From an uncultured bacterium (GTDB taxonomy: Bacteria > Bacillota_I > Bacilli_A > RFN20 > CAG-826), in the NCBI GenBank assembly GCA_949285455.1, contig CASDXP010000001.1:184957-248956 (forward strand): 64,000 bases of DNA. The letters run 5' to 3'. How positions within the stretch are numbered: position 1 is the first letter of the stretch; every line of letters begins with the position of its first letter. Both the position numbers and the translations under genes were made by a program. Under the pieces are notes generated by a model. The model searched no databases. It saw nothing but the letters and a program-made list of their open reading frames with translations, and had not been told where the DNA came from. Positions 17,307 through 25,999 of this stretch are shown piece after piece.

Positions 17307-18572
17307 ATGCGCATACCAGACTACGATAATTGTTTAGTTAATCTTTCTAACTCTATTCTTAAACATTTTGGTTTGGAAACTTATCATTCTTCCATCCCTA
17401 GCGTCGATAAGATACTTGAAGGTAATAAACAAATTGTAGTCTTTTTATTCGATGGGTTAGGAGAAACAATTTTAAATAAACATTTAGATGAAGATAATTA
17501 TATGCGTCTTAATGTTAGACACCGTTTATCCAGCGTTTTTCCTCCCACTACTGTCGCTGCCACAAACGCATTTTTAAATGCAAAATTCCCATTAGAAACC
17601 GGTTATTTAGGTTGGACTGAATATTTTAAAGAACATCCTAATCAACCTATTGAAGTATTTACTAATCGTTTTAAACTTGATAATACTTCATCGCCTCTTC
17701 CTGGCATCAATTCTAAAAATCTTGCTTGCTTCAATATCATCGATACCATCAACGCTCACGCAATCGATAAGACAAGAGCGCATCTTCTATATTGTTATCC
17801 TGTCGATAAAAAAGGACCGAGAATGTTATCTTCATTCATGAAGAAAGCTTTCAAATTAGCGAGGCAAACGGAAAATAGTTTTGTTTATGCTTACTGGAAT
17901 AATCCTGATCATACTTTGCACACGCAAGGCGTCAATTCTAAAGCTGCGAGAAGACAAGTTAGAAAAATTAATCGTTTGTTCGTTAGATATACGACGATGC
18001 CTAAAAATCAAGATGTCCTAACTTTTGCTATCGCCGATCATGGCCTTATTGATGTTTTACCAATCGATTTATTAAAAGAGCATCCAGAATTTGAAAAGAT
18101 GCTTTTGAAGCCTTGGGCAATTGAAACGCGTGCCGCTACTTTTTTCATCAAAGATGAATATAAGCAAGAATTTAAAAAACTTTTCAATGAATATTATGGC
18201 GACAAATTTGAACTTTATAGCAAACAACAAGTTCTTAAAAATAACATTTTTGGTCTAGGTAAGCCTCATCCGATGATTGATATAACGCTCGGGGATTATC
18301 TTGCAGTTGCTATTTCAAATTATCATATTATCTACCCAAATGAAGAGCCTTTTAAGGCTCATCACGCTGGAGCGAGCGATGAAGAATACACTATCGATCT
18401 TATAGGTGTCAATGGGACTTTATTAAAACAAGATAAAGAAAAGTGGTTAAAAGAAGATGAGGAAAAAGCCCTACTAGAGGCAAAAACTCGTCTAAAAATT
18501 AACGAAGAAGACGTTAAAGTAGAAACGTTAGACGAAGAAAATGAAAATACTCCTGAAGAAGATCAGAAGTAA
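17307..18572 (+). CDS. Alkaline-phosphatase superfamily phosphodiesterase/pyrophosphatase
   Basis: A 421-residue protein. I start it at ATG 17307 (MRIPDYDN); TTG 17301 is also in frame. No ribosome site is visible, so translation may be coupled to the upstream gene. Metal-site motifs are in family order: VFLFDGLG (Asp), PPTTVAATNAF (nucleophile Thr), NNPDHTLHTQG (Asp, His), AIADHGLID (Asp-His) and HHAGASDEE (His). This matches nucleotide pyrophosphatase/phosphodiesterase-type enzymes. The last 45 residues are very acidic. It has no signal peptide, so it is probably cytoplasmic. Substrate unknown. Confidence 0.78.
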   Translation: MRIPDYDNCLVNLSNSILKHFGLETYHSSIPSVDKILEGNKQIVVFLFDGLGETILNKHLDEDNYMRLNVRHRLSSVFPPTTVAATNAFLNAKFPLETGYLGWTEYFKEHPNQPIEVFTNRFKLDNTSSPLPGINSKNLACFNIIDTINAHAIDKTRAHLLYCYPVDKKGPRMLSSFMKKAFKLARQTENSFVYAYWNNPDHTLHTQGVNSKAARRQVRKINRLFVRYTTMPKNQDVLTFAIADHGLIDVLPIDLLKEHPEFEKMLLKPWAIETRAATFFIKDEYKQEFKKLFNEYYGDKFELYSKQQVLKNNIFGLGKPHPMIDITLGDYLAVAISNYHIIYPNEEPFKAHHAGASDEEYTIDLIGVNGTLLKQDKEKWLKEDEEKALLEAKTRLKINEEDVKVETLDEENENTPEEDQK

Positions 18573-18599
18573 ATTAAGTTAAAAAAGCATAAAAAAGAT

Positions 18600-18625
18600 A
18601 AATAGTGCGTTAAGGCGCACTATTT
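18600..18625. terminator. Bidirectional terminator between convergent genes
   Basis: AAATAGTGCG (18600-18609) pairs perfectly with CGCACTATTT (18616-18625) around a six-base loop, with A runs before and T-rich sequence after. It serves the hydrolase gene on the plus strand and the permease on the minus strand. The permease stop codon lies in its loop. Confidence 0.85.
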
Positions 18626-20073
18626 TGCATAGCGATAACTTCGTTAACAATAAAGGAAACTACAAAGAAAGCACTTACTAAATAAGTGACGACATTAATT
18701 TTCTTATAATTACCTCTCGCTAATTCGATGACAGTATAGAAAATAAAACTAAAACCGATACCGTTAGAAATTGAATAAGTTAAAACGGTAATGATGACCG
18801 CTAGGAAACCAACGAACGTAATAGCCATATCATCCCACGTTAAGTATTTTAAATTATTGACGAATATAAGCGCACCCACGAGCACTAATGCAGGAGCGAC
18901 AACTGAGCCAGTCGTGAAAATAGAAAATATTGGGTAAATAAACATCGTCGAAGCAAACAACAAACCAGTAACAATAGAAGCTAGACCAGTTTTTGCTCCA
19001 ACTTTCACCCCTACTGTCGATTCCGCAAAAGGTGTGATAGTCGAAGTACCTAATGGACCACTTAATAATGAACCAATCGCATCAGGATAAAAGACACGAC
19101 GTTGTTTAAATGAACCATCATCATCGATGGCTCCAACATCTTTTCCTACGGAAAGAATAGTCGCAGTCGAATCGAAAAGATGAACGAAGAATAATGAGAA
19201 AATAACAGCGTAACTACTTGGATTAGTGAAGACGTTAACGAATAGACTACCTATATCATTGTTCACCCCTTCGCTTGTAGAAAAAGCACCGAAGAAGACG
19301 ACATCTTTTAAACCAGCGAAGCGAGATGCTAAATCCCAATTATTATCGAAAAATGGTAAACCATTTTGCGAAGCAATTTCATTAGCCGCAATACCTTGTG
19401 CGGCACTCATAGAATAAGTAATAGTTATACCCACAATAGCGCAGATGACGACAGCGATAGGAATCGCTAAGGTATTGATAATAGTTTTCTTTGTTTTTAA
19501 AAACATTAAAACAAGTCCAACAATAATGCCGAACAAGGAAAGTAGAACACCTGGGTTTGAAAAAGAACCTAAAGTGACGAATGTCGATTCGCTAGGCATG
19601 ACAATATTAGCGTTTTTTAAACCGACGAAGGCGATAAATGCACCTAAAGAAGCACAGATGATAAGTCTTAATTGTCTTGGTATTTTATCGATGATAATAC
19701 TACGTATTGGGGTGATAGTAAAAGCGAAGAAAATGATGCCTGTAATAAACAATAACACCATGCATTCTTGCCAAGAAAAGCCAAGACCTTGTGAGACAGT
19801 CGTCGTAATAAATGAATTTAAGCCCATGCCTGTCGATAAGGCAATCGGCATATTAGCAATGAAGCCCATTAAAATCGTAATAAGAGCAGAGATGATAGCG
19901 GTTGCAATAAAAACACCATCATAACTCATTCCACCTTCCATTTCACTAAAAAGTAGAGCATTTAATGGAATGATATAAATCATGGCAAAAAATGTCATGA
20001 TGCCGCCAATAATTTCAAGCGATAGTTTGGCTTTACGTGATTGAATCTTAAAAATTTTTTCTAACATAGTCAT
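18610..20073 (-). CDS. Guanine/hypoxanthine (AzgA-like) permease
   Basis: A 487-residue protein with about 12 membrane segments. It fits the AzgA/PbuG branch of NCS2 purine permeases: MTFFAMIYIIPLNALLF near the start, MPIALSTGMGLNSFI (helix 3), and late GTSTITPFAESTVGVKVGAKTG (split helix 10 with the binding Glu). It imports purine bases with protons or sodium. Two in-frame ATGs (20073 and 20067) are possible and neither has a ribosome site. A TATAAT at 20087-20092 lies 13 bases upstream, so the leader would be only a few bases long. Confidence 0.85.
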   Translation of the reverse strand: MTMLEKIFKIQSRKAKLSLEIIGGIMTFFAMIYIIPLNALLFSEMEGGMSYDGVFIATAIISALITILMGFIANMPIALSTGMGLNSFITTTVSQGLGFSWQECMVLLFITGIIFFAFTITPIRSIIIDKIPRQLRLIICASLGAFIAFVGLKNANIVMPSESTFVTLGSFSNPGVLLSLFGIIVGLVLMFLKTKKTIINTLAIPIAVVICAIVGITITYSMSAAQGIAANEIASQNGLPFFDNNWDLASRFAGLKDVVFFGAFSTSEGVNNDIGSLFVNVFTNPSSYAVIFSLFFVHLFDSTATILSVGKDVGAIDDDGSFKQRRVFYPDAIGSLLSGPLGTSTITPFAESTVGVKVGAKTGLASIVTGLLFASTMFIYPIFSIFTTGSVVAPALVLVGALIFVNNLKYLTWDDMAITFVGFLAVIITVLTYSISNGIGFSFIFYTVIELARGNYKKINVVTYLVSAFFVVSFIVNEVIAMQNSAP

Positions 20074-20086
20074 AATATTTTATCAA

Positions 20087-20092
20087 ATTATA
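20087..20092 (-). promoter_or_regulatory. -10 box of the purine permease gene
   Basis: TATAAT on the minus strand, 13 bases before ATG 20073, with no good -35. No purine riboswitch fits in the short leader. It is back to back with the tRNA-Ala promoter. Confidence 0.5.
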
Positions 20093-20099
20093 CTAACCC

Positions 20100-20129
20100 T
20101 TGACAATCACTAGTGTTTTTCACTATTAT
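20100..20129 (+). promoter_or_regulatory. Promoter of tRNA-Ala(GGC)
   Basis: TTGACA (20100-20105), an 18-base spacer, and TATTAT (20124-20129), 14 bases before the tRNA 5' end. Confidence 0.75.
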
Positions 20130-20143
20130 TTAAAAGACGACTT

Positions 20144-20219
20144 GGGCCTGTAGCTCACCTGGGAGAGCGCTTCCATGGCATGGAAGAGGTAGCGGGTTCG
20201 ATCCCCGTCAGGTCCACCA
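20144..20219 (+). tRNA. tRNA-Ala, anticodon GGC
   Basis: The acceptor GGGCCTG pairs with CAGGTCC, giving the G3:U70 alanine identity pair. The anticodon stem CTTCC/GGAAG encloses ATGGCAT, giving GGC. The T arm GGTTCGATCC and CCA are encoded. Confidence 0.96.
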
Positions 20220-20231
20220 CTTCGTCAATAT

Positions 20232-20254
20232 TCGATACTATGTATCGATTTTTT
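20232..20254 (+). terminator. Terminator after tRNA-Ala
   Basis: TCGATAC (20232-20238) pairs with GTATCGA (20242-20248) around TAT, followed by TTTTTT. The next gene starts only 8 bases later. Confidence 0.85.
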
Positions 20255-20261
20255 ATTAAAT

Positions 20262-20801
20262 ATGGCACTAAGTTATTCAATTTATAAAAGAAAACATCCC
20301 TTTAAAAAAGAAGTAAAGAAAACAATTTTAGAAGCTTTTCCCTCTAATGAACGTCTACCCATTTGTGTTATTAAACATATCGCAAAAAGAAAAGGCATCG
20401 AATTTAGAGTCTACGAAGATGAATTAGGATTTGCCGCTATCGCTTATCTATTAAAGAATGAAATAGCAACATATTTACTTTATTTTGCAGTTGCAAAAAA
20501 TCGAAGAAATCAACAATTAGGTTCAAAAATTATCGACTTATTAATTAAAGAAGATATAAATAAAGAATTTTATCTTTGCATCGAAATGCCTAACGAAGAT
20601 GTTCTTATGACGATTAGGCGTTTAAATTTCTATCGTAGACACGGATTAATTGATTTAGACGCCATACTTGTCGAAAATATCGACTATTTATTAATGGCTA
20701 ATAAAAAAGTAGATGATTACAAAAATATAAACGAATTATTAAAATTATCTTATTTCTTTAAATATCGACCTTATGTCAAAGCGATGAAAAAGGTACGCTA
20801 A
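20262..20801 (+). CDS. GNAT-family acetyltransferase
   Basis: A 179-residue protein. The acetyl-CoA-binding core is LLYFAVAKNRRNQQLGSKII (about residues 72-91), a degenerate form of the R/Q-x-x-G-x-G/A loop. It is followed by a strand with CIEMPNED and a FYRRHGL motif near residue 125. The substrate cannot be told. It starts right after the tRNA-Ala terminator without a ribosome site, so its own promoter must overlap the hairpin. Its TAA overlaps the TAG of the opposing gene by 3 bases. Confidence 0.75.
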   Translation: MALSYSIYKRKHPFKKEVKKTILEAFPSNERLPICVIKHIAKRKGIEFRVYEDELGFAAIAYLLKNEIATYLLYFAVAKNRRNQQLGSKIIDLLIKEDINKEFYLCIEMPNEDVLMTIRRLNFYRRHGLIDLDAILVENIDYLLMANKKVDDYKNINELLKLSYFFKYRPYVKAMKKVR

Positions 20802-21382
20802 TTCAATTTAAGATTTGTAAAATGTAAATCGAGTGCAATCGAAATTAAATAATAAAGAGGAATGATGAAAAGTAAAGACCAATAAGGATGCCATAATTCA
20901 AGCGACATACCTAACGATAAATAAATAGATAAAACGATAAAAACAATTGGAAATCTACTAAACTTATGAAAATAAAAAGTAGACACTAATGAAGAAGCAA
21001 TAAAAGGCAAAAATAGTAACGTCCAATATATTTCATATCCGCGATATGTAAATTGGCCTAATAAGATGTAAGCAATTAAAGATAAGAATAAAGTGACAAC
21101 AAAAGCAATTCTTTTAAAAATTAAATAGAATGATCGATATTTTTTATCTTCATCAAAAAAGGTATTATTTGCATTTGTGTTATCAATATGTTTCACGATT
21201 TCATCTATCGAGACACTATAAAAATTTTGAAATCTCAATAATATTGATTTATTAGGCATAAATTCATCATTTTCAATCGCGCTTAAAATAGATTTATCTA
21301 AATCCAAAAATAAAGCCGCATCTTCTAAATTTAAACGATGCATTTCTCTTATTTCTTTTAAATATTTTCCTAATGAATTCAT
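20798..21382 (-). CDS. Xre-type HTH protein with a membrane domain
   Basis: A 194-residue protein starting MNSLGKYLKEIREMH. The frame runs back through two tRNA genes to 21544, but those codons are tRNA sequence, so ATG 21382 is the only credible start. Residues 1-65 are a Cro/CI-type helix-turn-helix (LEDAALFLDLDKSILSAIEN). Residues 95-190 hold four or five hydrophobic helices. It is probably a membrane-tethered regulator; target and signal are unknown. It follows tRNA-Pro and tRNA-Arg on the same strand and may be co-transcribed with them. No ribosome site is visible. Confidence 0.72.
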   Translation of the reverse strand: MNSLGKYLKEIREMHRLNLEDAALFLDLDKSILSAIENDEFMPNKSILLRFQNFYSVSIDEIVKHIDNTNANNTFFDEDKKYRSFYLIFKRIAFVVTLFLSLIAYILLGQFTYRGYEIYWTLLFLPFIASSLVSTFYFHKFSRFPIVFIVLSIYLSLGMSLELWHPYWSLLFIIPLYYLISIALDLHFTNLKLN

Positions 21383-21402
21383 AAAGATATTGAATTTAAT
21401 TT

Positions 21403-21480
21403 TGGCGCGCCAGGAGCGATTTGAACGTTCGACTTCCACCTTAGGAGGGTGATACTCTATCCGGGCTGAGTTACTGGCGC
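21403..21480 (-). tRNA. tRNA-Arg, anticodon CCT
   Basis: The acceptor GCGCCAG pairs with CTGGCGC, with discriminator G and encoded CCA. The anticodon stem TCACC/GGTGG encloses CTCCTAA, giving CCT for AGG codons. Confidence 0.93.
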
Positions 21481-21483
21481 AAT

Positions 21484-21560
21484 TGGTCGGAGCAAAGGGA
21501 TTTGAACCCTTGACCTTCTGGTCCCGAACCAGACGCGCTACCAAACTGCGCTATGCCCCG
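21484..21560 (-). tRNA. tRNA-Pro, anticodon CGG
   Basis: The acceptor CGGGGCA pairs with TGCTCCG, with the C1:G72 pair typical of tRNA-Pro. The anticodon stem TCTGG/CCAGA encloses TTCGGGA, giving CGG. CCA is encoded. It lies three bases before tRNA-Arg on the same transcript. Confidence 0.95.
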
Positions 21561-21569
21561 AATGACTAA

Positions 21570-21598
21570 ATCATAGTAGATTTAAAACATAAAATCAA
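21570..21598 (-). promoter_or_regulatory. Promoter of the tRNA-Pro/tRNA-Arg/HTH unit
   Basis: On the minus strand, TTGATT (21593-21598), a 17-base spacer, and TATGAT (21570-21575), 9 bases before the tRNA-Pro 5' end. The -35 lies inside the 3' end of polC. No terminator separates polC from the tRNAs. Confidence 0.6.
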
Positions 21599-24500
21599 AC
21601 AATGAGATTTCTTCATTATCTGGTAAATTGTCTAAGACGTGTAAAGAATTTAATCTTTCCATATTAGTGTTATTAAGTTTTGTACGTTCTAACAAGTCTT
21701 TTTTAGTGGCAAAAGGTCTATCTTTTCTTGCTTCAACTATACTTCTTGCTGCGTTTTCTCCTAAACCATCGATAGTGATAAAAGGAGGAATTAAGCATTT
21801 ATTTTCATGGTCGACAACAAAATTAGTAGCATCAGATTTTTCGATGCTGATATTAGAAAAAGTAAAACCACGCCCGACCATTTCAATAGCAATTTCTAAT
21901 GTCGATTCAATAGCGGTTTCTTTCGTCGATAATTTTTCTTTGTTAGCTTTACGACGTTTGAAATCTTCTAATACATCAATGATAGCGTCTTTCCCTTTGA
22001 TCATTGCTTCGATGTCATATTGATCACTTCTTATAGAAAAATAAGTAGCGTAGTATTCTAAAGGATAATAAAGTTTGAAATAACAAACTCTAATAGCCAT
22101 CGTCACGTAAGCAGTCGCGTGAGCCTTTGGGAAAAGATATTTAATTTTCTTACAAGAATCGATGTAATAATCAGGTACCCCATGAGTGCGCATAGCTTCT
22201 TCATATTCAGGTTTGAGTCCTCTTCCTTTTCTTACATCTTCCATGATGGCAAAAGCAATTGAAGAAGGAAGATCTTTTTGGATGAGGTAAGTCATGATAT
22301 CGTCACGACAACCAATGACATCTTTAATCTCTTTTACAGTACCATTTTTTAATAAATCTTCGGAATTTCCCGCCCAAACACCTTCACCGTGACTTAAACC
22401 CGAGATAGCGATAACGTCAGCGAACGATTTAGGTTTAGCGGCTTTTAATATACCTCTATTGAAGTTCGTACCAAATTCAGGTAAGCCAAGTGCACCAGTT
22501 TCTTCACCTAAATAATTAAAGGAAAGATTAAGTGCTTTGTTAGACGTAAAGCAAGATAAAACTCTTAAATCATTCAAAGGAATTTTATTTAAAGGTACGC
22601 CAGTGAGTTCAACCATCATTTTTAACGCCATTGGATCTTGATGACCTAATAAGTCTAGTTTTAAAAGACAATCGTGCATGTTGCGGTAGTCGAAATGTGT
22701 CGTTCGCCAATTTGATTCAAGATCATCAGCGGGATATTGAATAGGAGTAAAATCAAAAACTTCATAATCGCTTGGGATAATAAGCACACCGCCAGGATGT
22801 TGACCAGTTGTATGTTTGACGCCTAAACAACCTGATGCAAGCATGTTGAAATCAGCTTGGGTTAAGTTATTAAGTCGATATGCTTTTGCGTAATCTCTTG
22901 CGTAGGCAAATGCCGTTTGGTCTTTAACAGTCGACACAGTTCCACAACGGAATACGTGCTCTTTTCCTAACATTGTTCTAACATATTCAAAAGCGTTTTG
23001 TTGATAATCGCCTGGGAAGTTAAGATCGATGTCAGGAACTTTTTCAGCATTGAATCCAAGGAATGTTTCAAACGGAATATTTTGTCCATCCGCGACCATC
23101 ATCGTTCCGCACACAGGACAACGTTTTTGTGGTAAGTCAAATCCACTTCTAATATTAGGATCTTGCGACAATTCAAAATGATGACAAGAAGGACATAGAT
23201 AATGAGGCGGTAAAGGATTAACTTCCGTAATATCTGCCATCGTCGCGACAAATGAAGAGCCAACCGAACCACGACTTCCGACAATATAACCATCACTATT
23301 AGCTTTATGCACTATCATGTAAGCTAGATAATAGTTCACAGAATAACCATTGTTAATAATACCATCCAATTCCTTTTGTAGACGCTCCTTCATAAATTGA
23401 GGAGGATTTTCACCATATCGTTCATGGAAATTTTTATAAACTATTTCTTTTAATACTTCTTCATTACCTTCAATTTTTGGAGTGTAGAGCCCGTCTTTTA
23501 ACGTATGCATCGGAGAACACATATCGGCAATTAAATTCGAATTGGTGACGACAATTTCATAAGCGAGATCATCATCGACAAATTTAAAAGCTTTAAGCAT
23601 TTCATCCGTCGATCTAAAATGTTGATCAGGATTTGAAAAAGGAACAAAATTAGTGAATTCTTTATCTCGATCATATGGTCTTTGATTCAATGGGTGAGAA
23701 CTTTTCCCCACACCTTGTGCCATGATGATAATATCACGATAAATTTTTTCTGAAGGTAAGGCGTAGTGTACATCACCCGTTGCGACGACGATCTTACCTG
23801 CTTCTTTTCCAGCTTCTATAAGTGTCTTTAACATATCGATGAGACGATCTTCATCTTTGATATCACCAACATCGATAAGATAAGAATAGTTGGCAGGGGG
23901 TTGAACTTCGATAAAATCATAAAATTTCATCGCTTCGACAATTTCTTCATAAGACCTAGTTTTAAGTAGTTCAAAAATTTCACCATTAAAACAAGCGCTA
24001 CCAATTAATAGGCCATCACGATGTTCGCTTAAAACTTTACGTGGCACTCTAGGAACACGAGCGAAATAATCGATATGCGAAGTCGATATTAACTTATATA
24101 AATTTTTAAGACCAATTTCATTCGTGGCAAGAACTGTAACATGTCTTGGTTTCAAATGCTTTAATGTTTCTTTTGGCGTTTCAAATTTTGTAAGATCGCT
24201 ATGCATTAAATTATGATTTTCTTTTGTAAGTTTAGCTAACATCGCCATCCATACTTCAGAAAGAACAGAAGCATCGTATTCCGCCCTATGTGCGCTTTCT
24301 TTATCATAACTTACTTCTAAATTTCTTGCTAAGGCTTCCAAGCTATGTCTAGAAGCATCTTTAAATAGATAACGTGATAGTTCAAGTGTATCAATAACAG
24401 GGTTTTTTAATGGAGGATAGCCGATTTTTTTCAAAGATTCATTTAAAAAGCCGATGTCGAAAGAAGCATTATGGCTAACTAAAATAGCGTCGCCTAAGAA

Positions 24501-25997
24501 GTCTAAAATCTTATCTGCGACATCTTTAAATTTAGGGCAATTTTTTACCATCTCGTTGCTAATACCAGTCTTAATAACAATCTTTTGAGGTATTTCTCTT
24601 TCTGGATTAATTAAGATGTCTAACGTATCCTTTTTAATACCGCCTTCATAGCGCACACCACCAAATTCAGTGATGCCATCATAATGAGATGATAAACCAG
24701 TTGTTTCTGTATCGAAGAAAACATATTTTGCTTTATTTAAAATAATATCTTTCGGATTGTATACATACGTAGGTGCGTCTTCTACCATATATAATTCAGA
24801 TCCATAAATCATCTTAAGTTTTTTATTTTTAGAAAATTTATCGGCGTCTAAAAAGGATTGAACGACACCATGATCTGTGACTGCAAGTGCTTTATGACCC
24901 ATCTGTTCAGCAAGATTAATGTATTCAGAAATGTCACTAATTCCATCCATAGCCGAATATCTAGTATGAAGATGAAGTTCGACTCTTTTCACTTTAGCGT
25001 TATCTTTTCTTACTTCTAAAGGAGGTAATAAATCGATATAGTCCGCCATCACTTCTAATTGCGCATTGAACTTATCGATGAGCGTTCTTCCCCTTACTCT
25101 TAAACGAATACCATTTTTAATTTTTGTCAAAGTATCTAAAGATAAAGTAGCTCTCGTCGATTGTGCTTTTACGATAATTGCACGATGATTATCGCCAACG
25201 GTAATCGTATAAAGAGTCATCGTCTTCATCGCTTTTTCATCAACTTTAAAAACTTGTCCATCGAAATCGACATATTTAATTGTTTCATTTATCTCAGCAA
25301 TATGATTGATTTGTTCATATTGATGATCGAAATGTTGAAACTTTCTTTCTTCTTTCATTCTCTTCAAATTTTGTTTCATTTCTTTAATGAGTGATTCTTC
25401 AATGGCAGATTGTGATTCATAATGTTCTTCTTCAACGCTACGATAATCTGTCGTCGTAGGTTCGTTAACATCTTTATTTTCTTCAATTGTTTTTAAAGCT
25501 TCATCGACACTTTTTCTAATTTCTTCTTCGCTTCCTTTAGTGCCTTCATCTACTTTCTTTTCAATTTTTGTTTCGATATCGATACGGTAATTTAAGAAAT
25601 TTAAGAAATCGATAAAGTCATCAACTGATGACTTAAAAGTTGCCACTTCTTCTTCGCTAGAATAAATGAAAGTAAGAGCGCTGATGCCAGGCCTAATAAT
25701 TAAATTATGAGGGATATGATAAATAGAAACGTACCAATCATCAAATAACTTAATTGCATCATATCCGCTCGGACTTTTTTTATAAGAAAATTTAATCGTA
25801 TATGGATAAGTGATGGAATTGAGTGCTTCCATAAATTTAGAAAGATGCATATAATCCCAAGGAATTTCTTTAACGATTGCCATGTCGACCGTTTTACGGT
25901 CGAATGGATTTCTTCTTACCAAATCAAAAGACAAATCGTTAAATTCGAATTCATCTAAATTGACTGATTTTAAAAAACGTTGCATCTTATCATCCAT
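21582..25997 (-). CDS. polC: DNA polymerase III alpha subunit, PolC type
   Basis: A 1471-residue replicative polymerase of low-GC Gram-positive bacteria. Domains in order: an N-terminal region with an acidic linker (about 1-240), an OB fold, PHP (VELHLHTRYSAMDG and AVTDHG), a 3'-5' exonuclease (VFFDTETTGLSS), and the continued PHP/palm. A zinc site (CPSCHHFEL and KRCPVCG) and the catalytic aspartates in VPDIDLNFPGDYQ follow. The tail has a helix-hairpin-helix and a beta-clamp-binding C-terminus (EISLFDFMF). It starts 2 bases after the rseP stop without a ribosome site, so translation is probably coupled. It is the last protein gene of the rpsB-to-polC block, as in Bacillus, except that proS is absent. 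Confidence 0.97.
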   Translation of the reverse strand: MDDKMQRFLKSVNLDEFEFNDLSFDLVRRNPFDRKTVDMAIVKEIPWDYMHLSKFMEALNSITYPYTIKFSYKKSPSGYDAIKLFDDWYVSIYHIPHNLIIRPGISALTFIYSSEEEVATFKSSVDDFIDFLNFLNYRIDIETKIEKKVDEGTKGSEEEIRKSVDEALKTIEENKDVNEPTTTDYRSVEEEHYESQSAIEESLIKEMKQNLKRMKEERKFQHFDHQYEQINHIAEINETIKYVDFDGQVFKVDEKAMKTMTLYTITVGDNHRAIIVKAQSTRATLSLDTLTKIKNGIRLRVRGRTLIDKFNAQLEVMADYIDLLPPLEVRKDNAKVKRVELHLHTRYSAMDGISDISEYINLAEQMGHKALAVTDHGVVQSFLDADKFSKNKKLKMIYGSELYMVEDAPTYVYNPKDIILNKAKYVFFDTETTGLSSHYDGITEFGGVRYEGGIKKDTLDILINPEREIPQKIVIKTGISNEMVKNCPKFKDVADKILDFLGDAILVSHNASFDIGFLNESLKKIGYPPLKNPVIDTLELSRYLFKDASRHSLEALARNLEVSYDKESAHRAEYDASVLSEVWMAMLAKLTKENHNLMHSDLTKFETPKETLKHLKPRHVTVLATNEIGLKNLYKLISTSHIDYFARVPRVPRKVLSEHRDGLLIGSACFNGEIFELLKTRSYEEIVEAMKFYDFIEVQPPANYSYLIDVGDIKDEDRLIDMLKTLIEAGKEAGKIVVATGDVHYALPSEKIYRDIIIMAQGVGKSSHPLNQRPYDRDKEFTNFVPFSNPDQHFRSTDEMLKAFKFVDDDLAYEIVVTNSNLIADMCSPMHTLKDGLYTPKIEGNEEVLKEIVYKNFHERYGENPPQFMKERLQKELDGIINNGYSVNYYLAYMIVHKANSDGYIVGSRGSVGSSFVATMADITEVNPLPPHYLCPSCHHFELSQDPNIRSGFDLPQKRCPVCGTMMVADGQNIPFETFLGFNAEKVPDIDLNFPGDYQQNAFEYVRTMLGKEHVFRCGTVSTVKDQTAFAYARDYAKAYRLNNLTQADFNMLASGCLGVKHTTGQHPGGVLIIPSDYEVFDFTPIQYPADDLESNWRTTHFDYRNMHDCLLKLDLLGHQDPMALKMMVELTGVPLNKIPLNDLRVLSCFTSNKALNLSFNYLGEETGALGLPEFGTNFNRGILKAAKPKSFADVIAISGLSHGEGVWAGNSEDLLKNGTVKEIKDVIGCRDDIMTYLIQKDLPSSIAFAIMEDVRKGRGLKPEYEEAMRTHGVPDYYIDSCKKIKYLFPKAHATAYVTMAIRVCYFKLYYPLEYYATYFSIRSDQYDIEAMIKGKDAIIDVLEDFKRRKANKEKLSTKETAIESTLEIAIEMVGRGFTFSNISIEKSDATNFVVDHENKCLIPPFITIDGLGENAARSIVEARKDRPFATKKDLLERTKLNNTNMERLNSLHVLDNLPDNEEISLFDFMF

Positions 25998-25999
25998 AA

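Noticed and set aside
20101..20260. Purine riboswitch before the guanine permease.
   Set aside because: The region upstream holds the tRNA-Ala unit on the other strand, and the permease leader is only a few bases long.
21382..21544. 54-codon N-terminal extension of the HTH-membrane protein.
   Set aside because: It translates the complement-strand-identical tRNA-Arg and tRNA-Pro genes. The real start is ATG 21382.
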